From NCBI RefSeq assembly GCF_029784155.1, contig NC_073691.1:87613361-87677360 (forward strand): a stretch of 64,000 nucleotides of DNA. Reading direction: 5' to 3'. The position numbers and the translations under genes are program-made. Positions within the stretch are counted from its first letter, which is position 1. Each line of letters begins with the position of its first letter. The stretch is from Uranotaenia lowii (Eukaryota; Arthropoda; Insecta; Diptera; Culicidae). A model generated the notes under the pieces. It saw only the letters and a program-made list of their open reading frames with translations, made no database searches and was not told where the DNA came from. This document shows, piece by piece, positions 32,763-44,152 of the stretch.

Positions 32763-34328
32763 CGCGCCATTATCCGGACAGTGGTCGACAATTTTACATC
32801 AAACAAAGATTCCTACGGTGAGTACTTTTTAAGACTTATTTTGCCTTTTTTTTATTACCTACTCTTTTTTTAGGAGCAAAAAGTCGGTCCAGCGTACGAA
32901 AATAGGACGTTCGGATGGAGTCGATTTCTCTGGTGAGTACTTTTGGTGTACATATCAGCAGCAACATGTGAAAAGGGTATAAAAGACAAAGTAAACAAAA
33001 CCGGTTTTCAGTGGCTTCAAAAAGCACAATATAAGCTCTACTTAACACAAAAACAGTTTTTAGTTTTTCAGTTTTCGTAAGATTTATAATGCAGTTTGAG
33101 TAAAGGATCTAAAAAAATTAGAGCCATAAAATGACATTATCCTCACACAGATTGTTTTATACACCCTTTACTCCACAACAAAGCAAACGGTCTAGATGCA
33201 AAACTTTAAAAGGAGAAGAATGCGGAAAGCTATTCACTCACTCCTATAGCGAGGACCAAAAGCCTTTGTCAAAAAATAGCGGAAATGTTATCTCCATCTC
33301 ACTCACACATATGAGACATACAGTACAAAGCGAAGGGTGTATAAAACATTCAGACGAATATCATACTCCAGCTAGGGTCTATAAACAATTGCGAGCTATT
33401 TTGACATGATAAAACCGTCGTATCGATAAAAACATATTAAGAACGATCCTACGCACCGTTTTGACCATAAAGACTTTGGAGATTCCTCGTGAATTTTAAT
33501 TAGCGATTTAAAAAGATTGCAAAATTTTCAAACGCGTTTTTCTCGAAACGCCATAAATGAACATAGACCCTTTTCACGTGTTGGTTCTGATATTAGAGTA
33601 AAAAACTTATCGGAAATTCTTTTTTTTTTTCAGAAACAGACACAAACAGCTGATATCCGTCTCTCAGGCTTCAAACGTAGGCCGTATAAAGGGTGTCCAC
33701 AATGAAATTGATACACTATTAAATTGCTTTAACTTTTTAACCGTTGGGTAGAATTTAATGGAGATTTGGGTGGATTTAGTTCAACGTGCATTGTTTACAT
33801 CCTGCAGTGATGAGTAAGTGAATATTTACTCGCTCACTTAAAATTTAAGTGAGGGGCAAGTGAAATACATGAGTCATTTGAAATGAAGAAATTCGCTGAA
33901 TTCCTGCTTTTAAGTGTATTTTAAGTGTGATTTTGGGTTCAGTGCAATACTCTCAATGTTGTCAAAACAATAAACAGGTGTTAGTGGCTGAAAGCAAAAC
34001 AGTTGAAATAATGTACGGAAAAATTATTATTGCAGCGATTTCGAACCTCTCTGCCAAGCAAAATCGTACTATCAGCTGTCCAGTGCAATCCAGATACGGA
34101 AAAAAAGCAATCCGGACAAGAAAAAAAGACAATCCGGATGGAAAGATCCGAGTGACGAAAATCCAGAAGGGAAAATTAAATGACTGCTGCATGTAAACAT
34201 GGCGCTCTCCCTCACGCACACCTACTTATGGAATAACTCGAAAACCGAAAGTCGTTTTTTTATTCGGACGAAATCAGAAGCAAACTGAAAATCGAAAAAA
34301 AACACGTTATAAATGTTTTGTGATGTTA
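32763..34328. other. intergenic DNA, nothing recognised
   Basis: Short frames at 33131-33409 and 33927-34219 show no domain. ACTCACTCA/CTCACTTAAA-like runs near 33820 are simple-sequence. Confidence 0.4.
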
Positions 34329-34336
34329 TCACGTAC

Positions 34337-34667
34337 CAGAGGTACCAGGTGTTCTGATTTATCAGGATTTGTCCTGATTTTCGAGAGACCGTTCTGATTT
34401 CTTATAATATGTAATAAAATATTTAAACCCATTTAACAGATGGTCATCTTCGGTTCAGATGATTTTTAAATGGTGTGCATTTGAACTGCAGGCTAGCCTA
34501 GAAAGTGCGTATTGCTATTGCATAAATCAACACGGTTTCAGCACCTGTATTGCGCCTTTATTTATGCAATATAAGCAGAGATACATATTATTTCTATGAA
34601 TCAAGAGGTGTCCTGATTTTTAGCTTCGCGTTGTCCTGATTTTTGACGATACCACCTGGCACCCCTG
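34337..34667. mobile_element. short hAT MITE with perfect 8-bp TSD, copy 1
   Basis: Ends are CAGAGGTACCAGGTGTTCTG and, read inward from the right, CAGGGGTGCCAGGTGGTATC. The flanks TCACGTAC at 34329-34336 and 34668-34675 are identical. Several TCCTGATTTT phrases flank the interior. The 331-bp copy has no coding capacity. A second, left-truncated copy is at 45180-45552. Confidence 0.9.
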
Positions 34668-34683
34668 TCACGTACATAAATAT

Positions 34684-34832
34684 GTAAACGGGCAAGTCAG
34701 TTGCTTCCTGAGCCGATGTCCGTGAGTTCGAGCCCAGAGTAAACATCGATCACAGTTGAACCGGGTAAGTTTTTCAATGACTGTCCGCCAACTGCATCGT
34801 TGATATAAGTCGCAAATGACATAAAGATGTTA
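34684..34832 (+). repeat. tRNA-headed SINE, 5' part, interrupted
   Basis: GGGCAAGTCAGTTGCTTCCT and the B box GAGTTCGAGCCCAGAG match the SINE at 29011. The A box is missing. The SINE continues after the Harbinger-like insertion at 35857 with AATACGACTATAATCGAAAC. Confidence 0.7.
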
Positions 34833-35856
34833 GGCCTGTTCAATAGCCAATTGAAATTGGTTTCAATCGATTTAGATTGGTAAATGGTTGTTCACTCAGC
34901 CAATGTTTTGATCGAAACTAATCCAATTGACGTTCATTGAAGCCAATCGAAATCGATCGAAACCAATCGAAAACGATCAAGCTCGGAGGCAGGATTCGTT
35001 TCTATCGATTTCTATTACACTAACACAAATGCAGTTGTTTTCTGTCAAAAACAGCTGATTATGGCTGTGCCAGGTATTCTGGATTGGTGGTGCTGTGCTA
35101 GACGCGCTTGGTCTGGTGGTGTCAGACATGCTGGGTCTGTGGTGCTGTGCCAGTCATGCTGAGTCGGTATTGCTGTGCCAGGTATCCTGAGTCGGTGGTG
35201 CTGTGCTACTCGTGCTGGCCCGTGGTGCTGAAAGAGATGTCGGTCGATTTGGCGTCGCTGCTCTGTGCTGTTCTGTTAGGACTTCATTTTCACATCTGTC
35301 AGTCGGTCTTGGATTATAATAATAACCAAATAGGAAGTGACCATACTATATTATGTAAATAAATAGGAAGTGAAATTTGGTCTATGTTGTGAAATACGAA
35401 TAAATAATAATAATAAAATGTCAAATAAAATATAAAATTTATCGATCCACTGTATTTTATTTCATAATATCATGATTGTATGTTTTAAAAATAATAATTA
35501 TTTTCCTATAGCAACAATTTTTCGCTTTTGTTCTTTTCTTTTCCCTAAAAATTGCTCATTATTCTAAACAAATTCCTTTTTAGTATTCTAATATAGTTCG
35601 AGTCGAACAACAAACTTTCTTATCTGAAATTTTTCGGATAGCTTGTATACGGGAAAGAATTGCCAATGAGATGGCCAAAATGATGAATTCATTACAATTT
35701 GCCTTTTCGAATTCTGAACGAACAGTGCGTTAGTATTAGTGAATGGCTGTTCAATCAACAGCCTAATAGAAATCGATCGAAGTCAATTGGAAAAACAGCT
35801 GATCAACTGTCAATCCCTTTCAATTGATTTCGATTGGGTTTTGTTGAACACACCTG
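34833..35856. mobile_element. Harbinger-like non-autonomous element in a SINE
   Basis: The 1024-bp insert is flanked by TTA at 34830-34832 and 35857-35859. Ends are GGCCTGTTCAATAGCCAATT and, read inward from the right, CAGGTGTGTTCAACAAAACC. Terminal regions are full of CAATTGAAATCGAT-like phrases. A 3-bp TWA target fits PIF/Harbinger, though the classification is tentative. A minisatellite lies inside. No transposase is seen. Confidence 0.7.
35060..35240 (+). repeat. minisatellite, GGTGCTGTGC units
   Basis: Diverged units of about 28-32 bp with the core GTGGTGCTGTGCYAG followed by YGTGCTGGGTC-like sequence, roughly six copies. Confidence 0.65.
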
Positions 35857-35895
35857 TTAATACGACTATAATCGAAACAACGAAAAATGTGTAAA
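35857..35895 (+). repeat. SINE 3' continuation
   Basis: Continues the SINE split by the 34833-35856 insertion; ends in an A-rich stretch. Confidence 0.6.
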
Positions 35896-35914
35896 CAAAA
35901 GGACGCCGCCAGTA

Positions 35915-36165
35915 GAATTCGAAAAAAGTTTTTTTGCAGCTTTATCGGTGAAAAATAATCTTGAAGGAAAAATATACCTATGTAGGGAATTTAAGGACAT
36001 AATGCCCCTTTTAAGGAGGACGCTTATTTAACCAAACAATATTGCTATATGTGAGTTTCGTTTTCAGACACTGAAAAACTGGCTGAAACTTGAAACAGTA
36101 AACAAAAACGTATGAAAATGTATTTAAATTTTTTTTTTGCCGAAAGCTGAAAATCAGTCACTGTA
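35915..36165 (+). repeat. dispersed repeat G, copy 1
   Basis: Shares TTAAGGAGGACGCTTATTTA, ATATGTGAGTT, CAGACACT and CTGGCTGAAACTTGAAA with 37780-38040, in the same order and orientation. Confidence 0.65.
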
Positions 36166-37779
36166 GGGGCATCATGAGAACACCCCGTGGGGCACGCTGG
36201 GCGTCGAAAACGATCGAAAATTGCGTTACGTATTATTTGAATGGCCCCTTGTAGGAAATTTCGAAATGTCTGTTTAGTTCAAATCTGTAGAATGATTCTC
36301 ATACAGTGTTATGTTTCTTACATAAATTTTCCACATTGTATTGCGAATCTAGGAAAGGTTGTTTATGCAGACAAAAGTGAATGCTCCATCATGTGTCATC
36401 TGATGCCTTGTTAGTGTTTAATAAGTTTTCAGGACTTAGTATCACATTTCAGCTTGTTGACCGATGGTTTTCGCGGTGGTTTACTTCTTTAATTGGGACA
36501 AGTTTTTCCAACTCAAATTGTCTGTCTGTCTCCAGTTGAGCACTAAAAAGAGCTCGTAATTAAAGTTTTCCCAAGTCCGCATTGATCTACCAGATGCACT
36601 TCAGCAACCCTACACTTTTGTTACTGTAAGCTCCCGGGTGCGATGGATGGAATGGAGCATTATTCTACCTGTTGGGGATAGGACGAAAGTAAAAAAGAAA
36701 ATTGCATCAAATTGACTTGCAGCATCAACACCGTTTCGTTTCCATCATCCTTGCTCTCACTATCACTACTGGCTCCTCCCTTCATCATCGCATATTGGAA
36801 GCTGTTGAAACCAGTTGCAATCAGTAATCACACAGCCGGAGGTTTTTGACGAGCTCCTCGAATCCGCGGAATCGGCGGCGGCACCACTTCAGGTTACCTG
36901 AGCAGCGAAAGGGAGCGCACCTGAGATAGGTACCCAGTGGTGGATGATGACGATGAAACTAAGGGGACGCAACGGAAAAAAGGGAAAAAGCCCAAGCCTG
37001 TTGAGTTGAACAAGCTCTTCGCCCCGTCCGATGCTGGCTGAGCTGAATGTTGCACCCGAGAATCTGAGTTATTTATTTATAGAGGCGGCCGCCAACGAAT
37101 GAATGCGCCGCAGTTTCGATTCGCGTGGCTTCCACGCGAACGGGTTGTTGTAATGTTTACGATGCAAACTTGAGTGAAGCACGGCGGGTGTTTTTATTAT
37201 TCATATCTGATTGCAAATGGGAGGAAAACAATAAATGGAAAAACACGGATCTTCGGGGAAGGCGATTGTAATTTCACATTTCATGTAAGGTTGGTGTTAT
37301 CTGGGAGCTCAGGAGGTGTTTATCATTCAAATTTAAGTATAACAGCGAATGCATTTTATTTCGTTTGGCTTAAAGTACCATGAGCACGGGATATTTTCGT
37401 GTTTCCTTCCGATGCTCTCGCCACAAACATGTTCATTAATTTAACGACAGAACATCCAGAGGAGGTAAATTTGTAAAGCCATCTAAATACCAAAAACACT
37501 TAACGGAAACATGCTATCTGATAATCCAACAACTATCATTTCTAAGCATCAATAAAAATTTAATAATGTTATCAAAACAAAACTAATCTACTCCAGGAAA
37601 AAGATTCCATCACTTATTCATTTGTTCCTGGTTTTACTAGCTAGCGAGCTAGCCGGCCAAATGCATGTCCGAAAAATAAACAAAAAAGTGTTTTTTTGCG
37701 TTTCGTGCTAGACACATTACGCGTCCTTAATATGCCAATTTTTAAGTATAGAAGAGTAGCGATATTTCTACAAATGAAA
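36166..37779. other. intergenic DNA with GC-richer block
   Basis: 36640-37150 is GC-richer and includes GAGGCGGCCGCC near 37081 and purine-rich runs, without transposon signatures. It could be host regulatory DNA. No coding exon was defined. Confidence 0.35.
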
Positions 37780-38040
37780 AAAAAAAAATAATTTCGAAGT
37801 GAAGTTTGTCTGTAGAGAAGATAAGAGCATAATGGTCGCATAATGGTCACATTAAGGAGGACGCTTATTTAATCATACCAACCAGCTAAAATATGTGAGT
37901 TGCATCACTGTTTGGTGTTCAGACACTCAAGAAATTCATTTCCTATCTGGCTGAAACTTGAAAAAGGGAGAAAACAAACGTTAAAAATGCAGTTTAAAAA
38001 TTGATGTTAAAAGCGCATATTCTGAGCTTTAACACATGAG
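37780..38040 (+). repeat. dispersed repeat G, copy 2
   Basis: Second copy of the 35915 repeat, with the same ordered landmarks and roughly 75-80% identity by eye. Confidence 0.65.
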
Positions 38041-38055
38041 AAACGGAAAACGGTA

Positions 38056-38989
38056 GGGGAGAATGAGGATACTTGATCCCTGTGGATACTTGATTTCTTC
38101 GCTATATCTCGAAGCAGGAATGTCTTACAAACATCAAATGTTCTAGAAAAAAGTGCCAAATAAAATAAAACAACAATACTGTTATCTCAACAAATAAAAA
38201 AAAATCGAGTTATTGAACTTTGTTTAAAAAATTTAACAAAATGTCATTTGAAGATCTTTTTTTATCACTTTAAAATGTTCCACTCATGAACAAATTTTAA
38301 AGAAAATATTAATTCCAATATGTCAATCGTTGGAGCATATTATGAACTTCATAATGCAATATTTTCAAAGATATAGTTTACTCTCAATTTTTTAAGGAGA
38401 AGTTTTTCAAAATGTATGTTTTGGGTATAATTGATCCCCAGAGCTCATAATTTTATATTTTTTTTAATGGAACCTGATCATTTGTTATCATGAAATTACT
38501 AATACTTATTTAAAAACTCATGTTTATCTAGTAACAATCTGTTAAAAAGGACTAAAATACTGTATTCATCTTTAACTTTTGCGCTTTAAAGTATGCAATG
38601 ATTTTAGGATAGAAGACAAAATTTTAGAATTCTATTTGTGTGATACTCACAAACTGTGCAATTCGAACTAATATGGCAACAAATAGTCACCGGACCTATT
38701 ATTTTCGGATTTCACTATATTTTAGCTCAGATTCAGGGCACCTTGTATTAAGGTTCAAGTATCCTTTAGTAAAGGATCAAGTCTACTGTCACCAAAAAAA
38801 TATCACATATTTTTTAGTCTCGCGATAATGCTTCTATTTCATCTACGAGTTCATGTATCGTTCCAACTTTAGGAGCATATAAACTTGAAGTTACACGCTA
38901 TCAGAAAATGCAAAAGATAGCGAGTTGCTAAATTTTCCTAAAAAAAATGATTAACATAAGAAAAGGGGATCAAATACCCCATTCTCCTC
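38056..38989 (-). mobile_element. MITE family B, copy 2 (inverted)
   Basis: Ends GGGGAGAATGAGGATACTTG and, read inward from the right, GAGGAGAATGGGGTATTTGA; TA at 38054-38055 and 38990-38991. It runs in the opposite orientation to 9534-10474. It preserves an uninterrupted version of the site where copy 3 carries its 2.0-kb insertion (about 38871-38900). Confidence 0.8.
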
Positions 38990-38991
38990 TA

Positions 38992-39180
38992 CTGTTATCC
39001 AAAAAATGAACATTTAAGTGGCCTTGTTTCATGTGTTTTTGAATCTTAAAAAATACAAACCGTTAGATATTAAAGCTACAATAATTTCGGATTAATTTTA
39101 TGACCAAAAACATTCTCCCTTATTAGAAGAAAGAAATATAAACCCCGTCTAAATACGCTATTGGGAAAAACACAATATTT
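38992..39180. other. short AT-rich spacer before the gypsy element
   Basis: Nothing recognised. The last bases (ATAT at 39175-39178) may be part of the gypsy target duplication. Confidence 0.4.
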
Positions 39181-39603
39181 TGGGGGTCCAAATTATCGGA
39201 TATCGATTAAGAAATGCGTGTTCACTGTTTGACGTAAACTTTATTAATACTCATTTCTATGTACAACTATTGGCTATTTATACTGTGTGGTGTGTATGTG
39301 TGTGTGAGAGATTGGATGTGTCGTGTTTGCTATTGTACATGCAAGCTGTTGTATGTTATTGCTATTGTTGATCGCTATTGTCTGCTTTCGCTGTCGACTG
39401 TCGTCTGCTGTTGTTGTTGTTGGTGGCCGGCTATTGTCTGTCGCCGGTAATTGCTGCTACCTGCTATTGCGTGTCGCTGATTGGCTGACGCAATTGTCGT
39501 TTCGCTGATTGGTTGGCGCAAGCGTCGTGCGTTCTGGATGTGGAATGTTCTCGATAGTTCGATGCGATGACGCAAGAAGGGATCGGCGGTAAAGTACGCC
39601 ACA
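39181..39603 (-). repeat. 3' LTR of the gypsy element
   Basis: Starts TGTGGCGTACTTTACC and ends GGACCCCCA on the minus strand. It is identical by eye to the 5' LTR except for about 20 extra bases of GT-rich sequence near 39289-39311. Confidence 0.95.
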
Positions 39604-39617
39604 GTACTCCCCCCTTA
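39604..39617 (-). other. polypurine tract
   Basis: Minus strand AAGGGGGGAGTAC directly upstream of the 3' LTR; expected plus-strand DNA primer. Confidence 0.8.
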
Positions 39618-42600
39618 ATGGTTCCAAAATTTGGATGGTATTTTGACCTGGCGTCCTGAACGGGTTCGAACTGGAGGGGTTCTGTCATCGGTGACATCCA
39701 AAGGCTGGGTTGAGTTGGTTGAAGAAGTTGGCTCGTCGGGTACGATGAATGCGGCTTTCAGGCGATCAATTGAAATCGGCGAACGCTTGCCGTTGATGTC
39801 AATGATGAATACCTTTTTCTTCCGGCGAAGTACTCGGTATGGGCCATCAAAAGGTTGACTCAGTGGAGGCTTAATGGCACATACCTTGACGAAGACGTGG
39901 CTGCAGGTTTGCAGATCCTTTTGGATGAAGCTTGCATTCTTGGCGTGGTTGGTCGTGGGCGTTGGTCGCAGCTTATTCATGGCCTTTTTCAGGTCAGCCA
40001 CGAATTCCGATGACGGTTGTTTCAATTGATTCTCGACGAAGAAGTCACCTGGCAAACGCAATGAAGTGCCATAGGTGAGGTCAGCGATCGTCGCTTGAAG
40101 GTCTTCCTTGAGGGCAGTTCTCATTCCGAGGAGCACGAGTGGTAGCGACTCTGTCCACTTAGCGTTTTGGTGGCACATAATCGCTGCTTTAAGTTGGCGA
40201 TGAGTCCTCTCGATTTGCCCATTTGCCTGGGGATGGTAAGGCGTTGTGCGAAGATGTGTTATCCCAAGTATTGTGTTCAGCTCACGGAAGAGCTCCGACT
40301 CGAATTGACGACCAAGATCAGTCGTCACGTTGACTGGTACTCCAAACCTTGAGATCCAGCCGTTAACGAATGCTCGAGCGACGGTGATGGCAGTCATATT
40401 TGGGATTGGTATGACTTCTGGCCAACGGGTGAATTTGTCTATCATCGTGAGGCAATAGGCATTTCCTTCCGATGGAGGCAAGGGTCCGATGAGGTCCATA
40501 TGAATGTGTGCAAAACGATCCGATGGGGTATGAATTTGCACAACTGGCGTTTTGTTGTACCGGTGTACCTTAGATTTCTGGCAGGGCAGGCAATGTGTGA
40601 CGAACATCTTGCAATCTCGACGAATCGATGGCCAAACATATCGATCACTGACAAGTCGTGTCGTTGATCGTATGCCTGGATGCGAATTATTGTGAAGCTT
40701 TCTGATGATGGCTTGCCGAAATTCTTTCGGAACAAACGGTCTGATGGCTTCGGTGGAGATGTCACAGTAGATCGGTGTGGAGGATAATGGCGACTTGAGC
40801 TTCTTCAGCAGTAAGCTAGTATTTGCTGGAGGGGATCGCAAATACTGCTGTAGCTCGGGATCGGTTTCCTGCTGGGTGGCCATTTGCTCGAAGTCTATTG
40901 TTTCGCTAGTGGTCGAGATGGTTTCAATTCGGCTGAGCATATCGGCAACCTTGTTCGACTCACCGGGAACGTGTCGAATATCCGTTGTATACTCGCTGAT
41001 GAAACCTAGATGACGAGTTTGGGTTGGTGTCGCTTTTTCGGGACGCTGCTGAAAGGCGTGAGTGAGTGGCTTGTGGTCGGTGTAGATGCAGAACTCACGT
41101 CCGATGAGGGTGTCCTTGAAGTACTTGACCGCTTCGTACATTGCGTAGAGCTCACGATCGTATGTACTTGCCTTTCTTTGGGCTTCCTTTAGTTTGCGGG
41201 AAAAAAATGCAAGTGGCTGGCATCCTTTTTCGGTGATTTGGTGCAGAACAGCGCCAATTGCTGTTCCTGAAGCATCGACGTCTAATGCTAATTTCGCGTG
41301 GGCCGATGGGTGAGCGAGTTGAGTAGCATTAGCTAAAGCTGTTTTACACTGCTGGAATGCTGCGAGGGTGATCTCGTTCCATTGCAGAGGTGTTTGGTCG
41401 TTTCGGATGTTACCGGTAATCATTTGCTGGAGCAACTGTTGCTGGGCGGCAGCGCCGGGTAGGAAACGACGATAGAAATTTATTGTTCCTAAAAATCGCT
41501 TCATCTGCCGGGCAGTCGTAGGTTGAGGAAAATTCATCACAGCTTCGACTTTACTCGGGTTTGGTTTGATGCCCTCAGGAGTGATCAGATGACCCAGGAA
41601 TTTCACCTCAGATTTCCCGATTTGGCATTTGCTGGCGTTGATGGTCAGGTTGTTTTCCCTCAGGATCTGGAATACTTGACGCAGATGATGTTCATGCTCT
41701 TCGACGCTGGCGGAGGCGATGCATAAGTCGTCGACGTACGGAAAAACATATTCCAGGTGGCCCAGAATCTGATGGAGGTGCCTCTGGAGAGTTTGACCGG
41801 CATTACGCAATCCAAATGTCATGAATTTGAACTCGAAAAGGCCAAACGGGGTCGTAATTGCGGTCTTCGGTACGTCTTCCGGTGCTACGGGAATTTGGTG
41901 GTAGGCACGTTGCAGATCAATGCATGAGAAAATGCATTTCCCATAGAGGATGTTGGAAAAGTCCTGGATATGTGGCACTGGGTAACGATCGGGAACGGTG
42001 ATGGCGTTGAGATTCCGATAGTCGCCACACGGTCTCCATTTGCCATTGGATTTGCGTACCATGTGAAGAGGACTGGCCCAGGAACTTTTCGATGGTTGGC
42101 ATATTCCCTGCTCCATGAGGAAACGAAATTCCTCTTTGGCTTCCTTCAGCTTGTCGGGTGGCAACCGGCGGGGGCGACAGAAAACTGGTTGGCCTGTCGT
42201 AATGATCTGATGGACGGTGTTCGACTTGGTCGGGTGATGGTTCATATTCAGGATGGTGATGTCTTGGAATTCCTTCAGGATGTCTGAGAAGGGCGAGTTC
42301 ACATCAAATGTGGTTATCGTTGGCTCGGATGCAGCGTTGATGTTGTTCACTTGCAGGTTGGTGAGGTTGTCAATCAGCTTGTTGCGTTTCAGATCCACCA
42401 GAAGATCAAAGTGCTTCAAAAAATCAGCTCCAATGATCGGGGATTTCACATCGGCGATAGTGAAAATCCACACAAATGGTCGGCGGAGTCCGATGTCCAA
42501 TTGCAACCGCTTGGTGCCATAAGTTTGTATGGGGCTGCCATTTGCTGCGTAGAGACGATGAGACGGTGAAGGATGAAGCTGTTCTCGTGGTGTCGGTGGT

Positions 42601-42860
42601 AGCACGGAAATATCAGCACCAGTGTCGATTAGAAACTGTTGCGCTGATTGCTGATCGTGCACGTGGATACGCAGGATGTCCTTGTTGAGTTCGATGCTGG
42701 ATACATCGGCTTGTGCTGGTTCGAAGGAGGCTTCGGATGGTTGCGTGCAATCAGGTGATTGCACGGAAATTAATTTTTTGCAGGCCGGGTGTACACATTC
42801 AACTTGCCGTCGTAGAATATACACGGCACGTTGGCGTTGTCTCCTCTCTGCTTCTCGCAC
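39615..42860 (-). CDS. pol: gypsy Pol polyprotein (PR-RT-RNaseH-IN)
   Basis: The frame is open for 1081 codons without an ATG-led start, overlaps gag by about 90 bp, and sits in the -1 frame, so it is expected as a Gag-Pol fusion. Residues counted from 42860: aspartic protease [12 protein letters not shown] near 76; reverse transcriptase [13 protein letters not shown] near 280 and the catalytic [11 protein letters not shown] near 382; RNase H with [16 protein letters not shown] near 527; integrase with an HHCC zinc region ([10 protein letters not shown]...CLPCQKSK near 715-760), then [16 protein letters not shown] and [16 protein letters not shown] carrying the D, D and E. A C-terminal GPYRVLRR segment follows. 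All catalytic landmarks appear intact. It cuts, copies and integrates the element cDNA. The protein looks functional. Confidence 0.95.
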   Translation of the reverse strand: MREAERRQRQRAVYILRRQVECVHPACKKLISVQSPDCTQPSEASFEPAQADVSSIELNKDILRIHVHDQQSAQQFLIDTGADISVLPPTPREQLHPSPSHRLYAANGSPIQTYGTKRLQLDIGLRRPFVWIFTIADVKSPIIGADFLKHFDLLVDLKRNKLIDNLTNLQVNNINAASEPTITTFDVNSPFSDILKEFQDITILNMNHHPTKSNTVHQIITTGQPVFCRPRRLPPDKLKEAKEEFRFLMEQGICQPSKSSWASPLHMVRKSNGKWRPCGDYRNLNAITVPDRYPVPHIQDFSNILYGKCIFSCIDLQRAYHQIPVAPEDVPKTAITTPFGLFEFKFMTFGLRNAGQTLQRHLHQILGHLEYVFPYVDDLCIASASVEEHEHHLRQVFQILRENNLTINASKCQIGKSEVKFLGHLITPEGIKPNPSKVEAVMNFPQPTTARQMKRFLGTINFYRRFLPGAAAQQQLLQQMITGNIRNDQTPLQWNEITLAAFQQCKTALANATQLAHPSAHAKLALDVDASGTAIGAVLHQITEKGCQPLAFFSRKLKEAQRKASTYDRELYAMYEAVKYFKDTLIGREFCIYTDHKPLTHAFQQRPEKATPTQTRHLGFISEYTTDIRHVPGESNKVADMLSRIETISTTSETIDFEQMATQQETDPELQQYLRSPPANTSLLLKKLKSPLSSTPIYCDISTEAIRPFVPKEFRQAIIRKLHNNSHPGIRSTTRLVSDRYVWPSIRRDCKMFVTHCLPCQKSKVHRYNKTPVVQIHTPSDRFAHIHMDLIGPLPPSEGNAYCLTMIDKFTRWPEVIPIPNMTAITVARAFVNGWISRFGVPVNVTTDLGRQFESELFRELNTILGITHLRTTPYHPQANGQIERTHRQLKAAIMCHQNAKWTESLPLVLLGMRTALKEDLQATIADLTYGTSLRLPGDFFVENQLKQPSSEFVADLKKAMNKLRPTPTTNHAKNASFIQKDLQTCSHVFVKVCAIKPPLSQPFDGPYRVLRRKKKVFIIDINGKRSPISIDRLKAAFIVPDEPTSSTNSTQPLDVTDDRTPPVRTRSGRQVKIPSKFWNH

Positions 42861-43651
42861 TTCTCAGCCTGGGCGCCATGTCGGTAGTGGAACCAACATA
42901 TCCATCGGCGGGAGCTTGTTGACCGGGAGGGCGTTTGTGAGCGACGGTTTGAAGATCGGGTTTGATCTCGGTATGTTGGCTGCTCACGACTGCGGGATTT
43001 TCCACCAAGCACCTGATCGAGACGGCGAGAAAGTGCCTCGATGCGTTGTTCCAATGCGGACGGTTCGACGGAGTGAACGGATGGCGGATCACTCCTCGGG
43101 ACTTCCAAAATCTTGTCGGCAACTTTCGCTTGTTCGTCCAATGAGGCGGTTGGCATCGCTGCGATGATGGAACGCACTGTGACTGGCAGTGCACGGAGCC
43201 ACAAGTTGGAAAGAACGTTGTACGAACACCCGTCACCACCCAGGCGGCGCATTTCCGAAAGAAGAACGCTCGGCTTCTGGTCACCTAGAATCATTCCGGA
43301 AAGCAAACTCGTTAGTCGCTGGTTATCAGAGAGGCGGAAATGCGAAATCACGGCGGATTTCAGTGTTTCGTATTTGTCGTTGTTCGCAGATTCGGTGCAT
43401 TGTGCAATTGTGGTATGCACAAATTTACAGCGGGGCCCAAGAGCAACAATAACGGTGTTAAATTTATTCCTGTCGCTCCTGACACAATTCACGCTAAATG
43501 CGGCTTCCAGACACAAGAACCAAGTTTCAATGTCGTCTGGATCGAATGTAGGATAGCTGACTTTAGAAATCAGCGCTGGTTCAGCTGCAAGTGAATGTTC
43601 ACTATTCGCACCGTCTTGGGCCATGGTGGTTTTTTTCACTACTAAATTCAC
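42770..43651 (-). CDS. gag: gypsy Gag protein
   Basis: The frame spans 293 codons; the start is likely the ATG at 43624 ([10 protein letters not shown]), since the upstream codons begin without a better context. The N-terminal two thirds resemble the compact Gag fold of this lineage ([20 protein letters not shown], then [16 protein letters not shown]). A basic Arg/Ser-rich stretch follows (about residues 220-248), then a zinc-finger-like [14 protein letters not shown], i.e. C-x2-H-x9-C. The fourth ligand at the usual close spacing is not obvious, the next Cys being twelve residues on. Gag packages the RNA in the cytoplasm. The reading frame ends at TAA (42770-42772) directly after a slippery A-run. 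Confidence 0.9.
   Translation of the reverse strand: MNLVVKKTTMAQDGANSEHSLAAEPALISKVSYPTFDPDDIETWFLCLEAAFSVNCVRSDRNKFNTVIVALGPRCKFVHTTIAQCTESANNDKYETLKSAVISHFRLSDNQRLTSLLSGMILGDQKPSVLLSEMRRLGGDGCSYNVLSNLWLRALPVTVRSIIAAMPTASLDEQAKVADKILEVPRSDPPSVHSVEPSALEQRIEALSRRLDQVLGGKSRSREQPTYRDQTRSSNRRSQTPSRSTSSRRWICWFHYRHGAQAEKCEKQRGDNANVPCIFYDGKLNVYTRPAKN
42773..42779 (-). promoter_or_regulatory. candidate -1 ribosomal frameshift site
   Basis: Minus-strand heptamer AAAAAAT is read A AAA AAT in the gag frame and is followed directly by the gag stop TAA. A -1 slip enters the pol frame, which is open here. This fits the X XXY YYZ rule. A downstream stimulatory structure was not evaluated. Confidence 0.65.
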
Positions 43652-43726
43652 TGATGTTCCTCAGGAGAGTTTTTTTTTTCACCACTAGATGCACTGGTTT
43701 ACTGATGCCACGGTTGGTTCCTTTTA

Positions 43727-43744
43727 ATCACGTCGGGGTCACCA
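43727..43744 (-). other. primer-binding site, tRNA-Trp
   Basis: Minus strand TGGTGACCCCGACGTGAT starts five bases after the 5' LTR. It is the complement of the insect tRNA-Trp 3' end (ATCACGTCGGGGTCACCA), from known tRNA sequence. Confidence 0.85.
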
Positions 43745-43749
43745 AAATT

Positions 43750-44152
43750 TGGGGGTCCAAATTATCGGATATCGATTAAGAAATGCGTGTTCACTGTTTG
43801 ACGTAAACTTTATTAATACTCATTTCTATGTACAACTATTGGCTATTTATACTGTGTAGATTGGATGTGTCGTGTTTGCTATTGTACATGCAAGCTGTTG
43901 TATGTTATTGCTATTGTTGATCGCTATTGTCTGCTTTCGCTGTCGACTGTCGTCTGCTGTTGTTGTTGTTGGTGGCCGGCTATTGTCTGTCGCCGGTAAT
44001 TGCTGCTACCTGCTATTGCGTGTCGCTGATTGGCTGACGCAATTGTCGTTTCGCTGATTGGTTGGCGCAAGCGTCGTGCGTTCTGGATGTGGAATGTTCT
44101 CGATAGTTCGATGCGATGACGCAAGAAGGGATCGGCGGTAAAGTACGCCACA
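43750..44152 (-). repeat. 5' LTR of the gypsy element
   Basis: On the minus strand it holds two CCAATCAGCGA boxes (44051-44061, 44023-44033), a TATAAATA-like element (about 43845-43852) and an AATAAA signal (43809-43814), i.e. promoter followed by poly(A) signal as expected for U3-R. 403 bp. Confidence 0.95.

Larger units (their letters stand above)
39181..44152 (-). mobile_element. complete Ty3/gypsy LTR retrotransposon
   Basis: On the minus strand the order is 5' LTR (43750-44152), tRNA-Trp primer-binding site, gag, pol, purine tract and 3' LTR (39181-39603). The tRNA-Trp primer, the single gag zinc finger of CHCC style and the gag/pol overlap suggest the CsRn1/Kabuki-like gypsy lineage (family knowledge; not confirmed by a tree). 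There is no env. ATAT occurs on both sides (39175-39178, 44153-44156), but fits as a target duplication only if the LTR is taken two bases longer than TG..CA. Full-length frames and near-identical LTRs mark a recent insertion. Confidence 0.95.
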
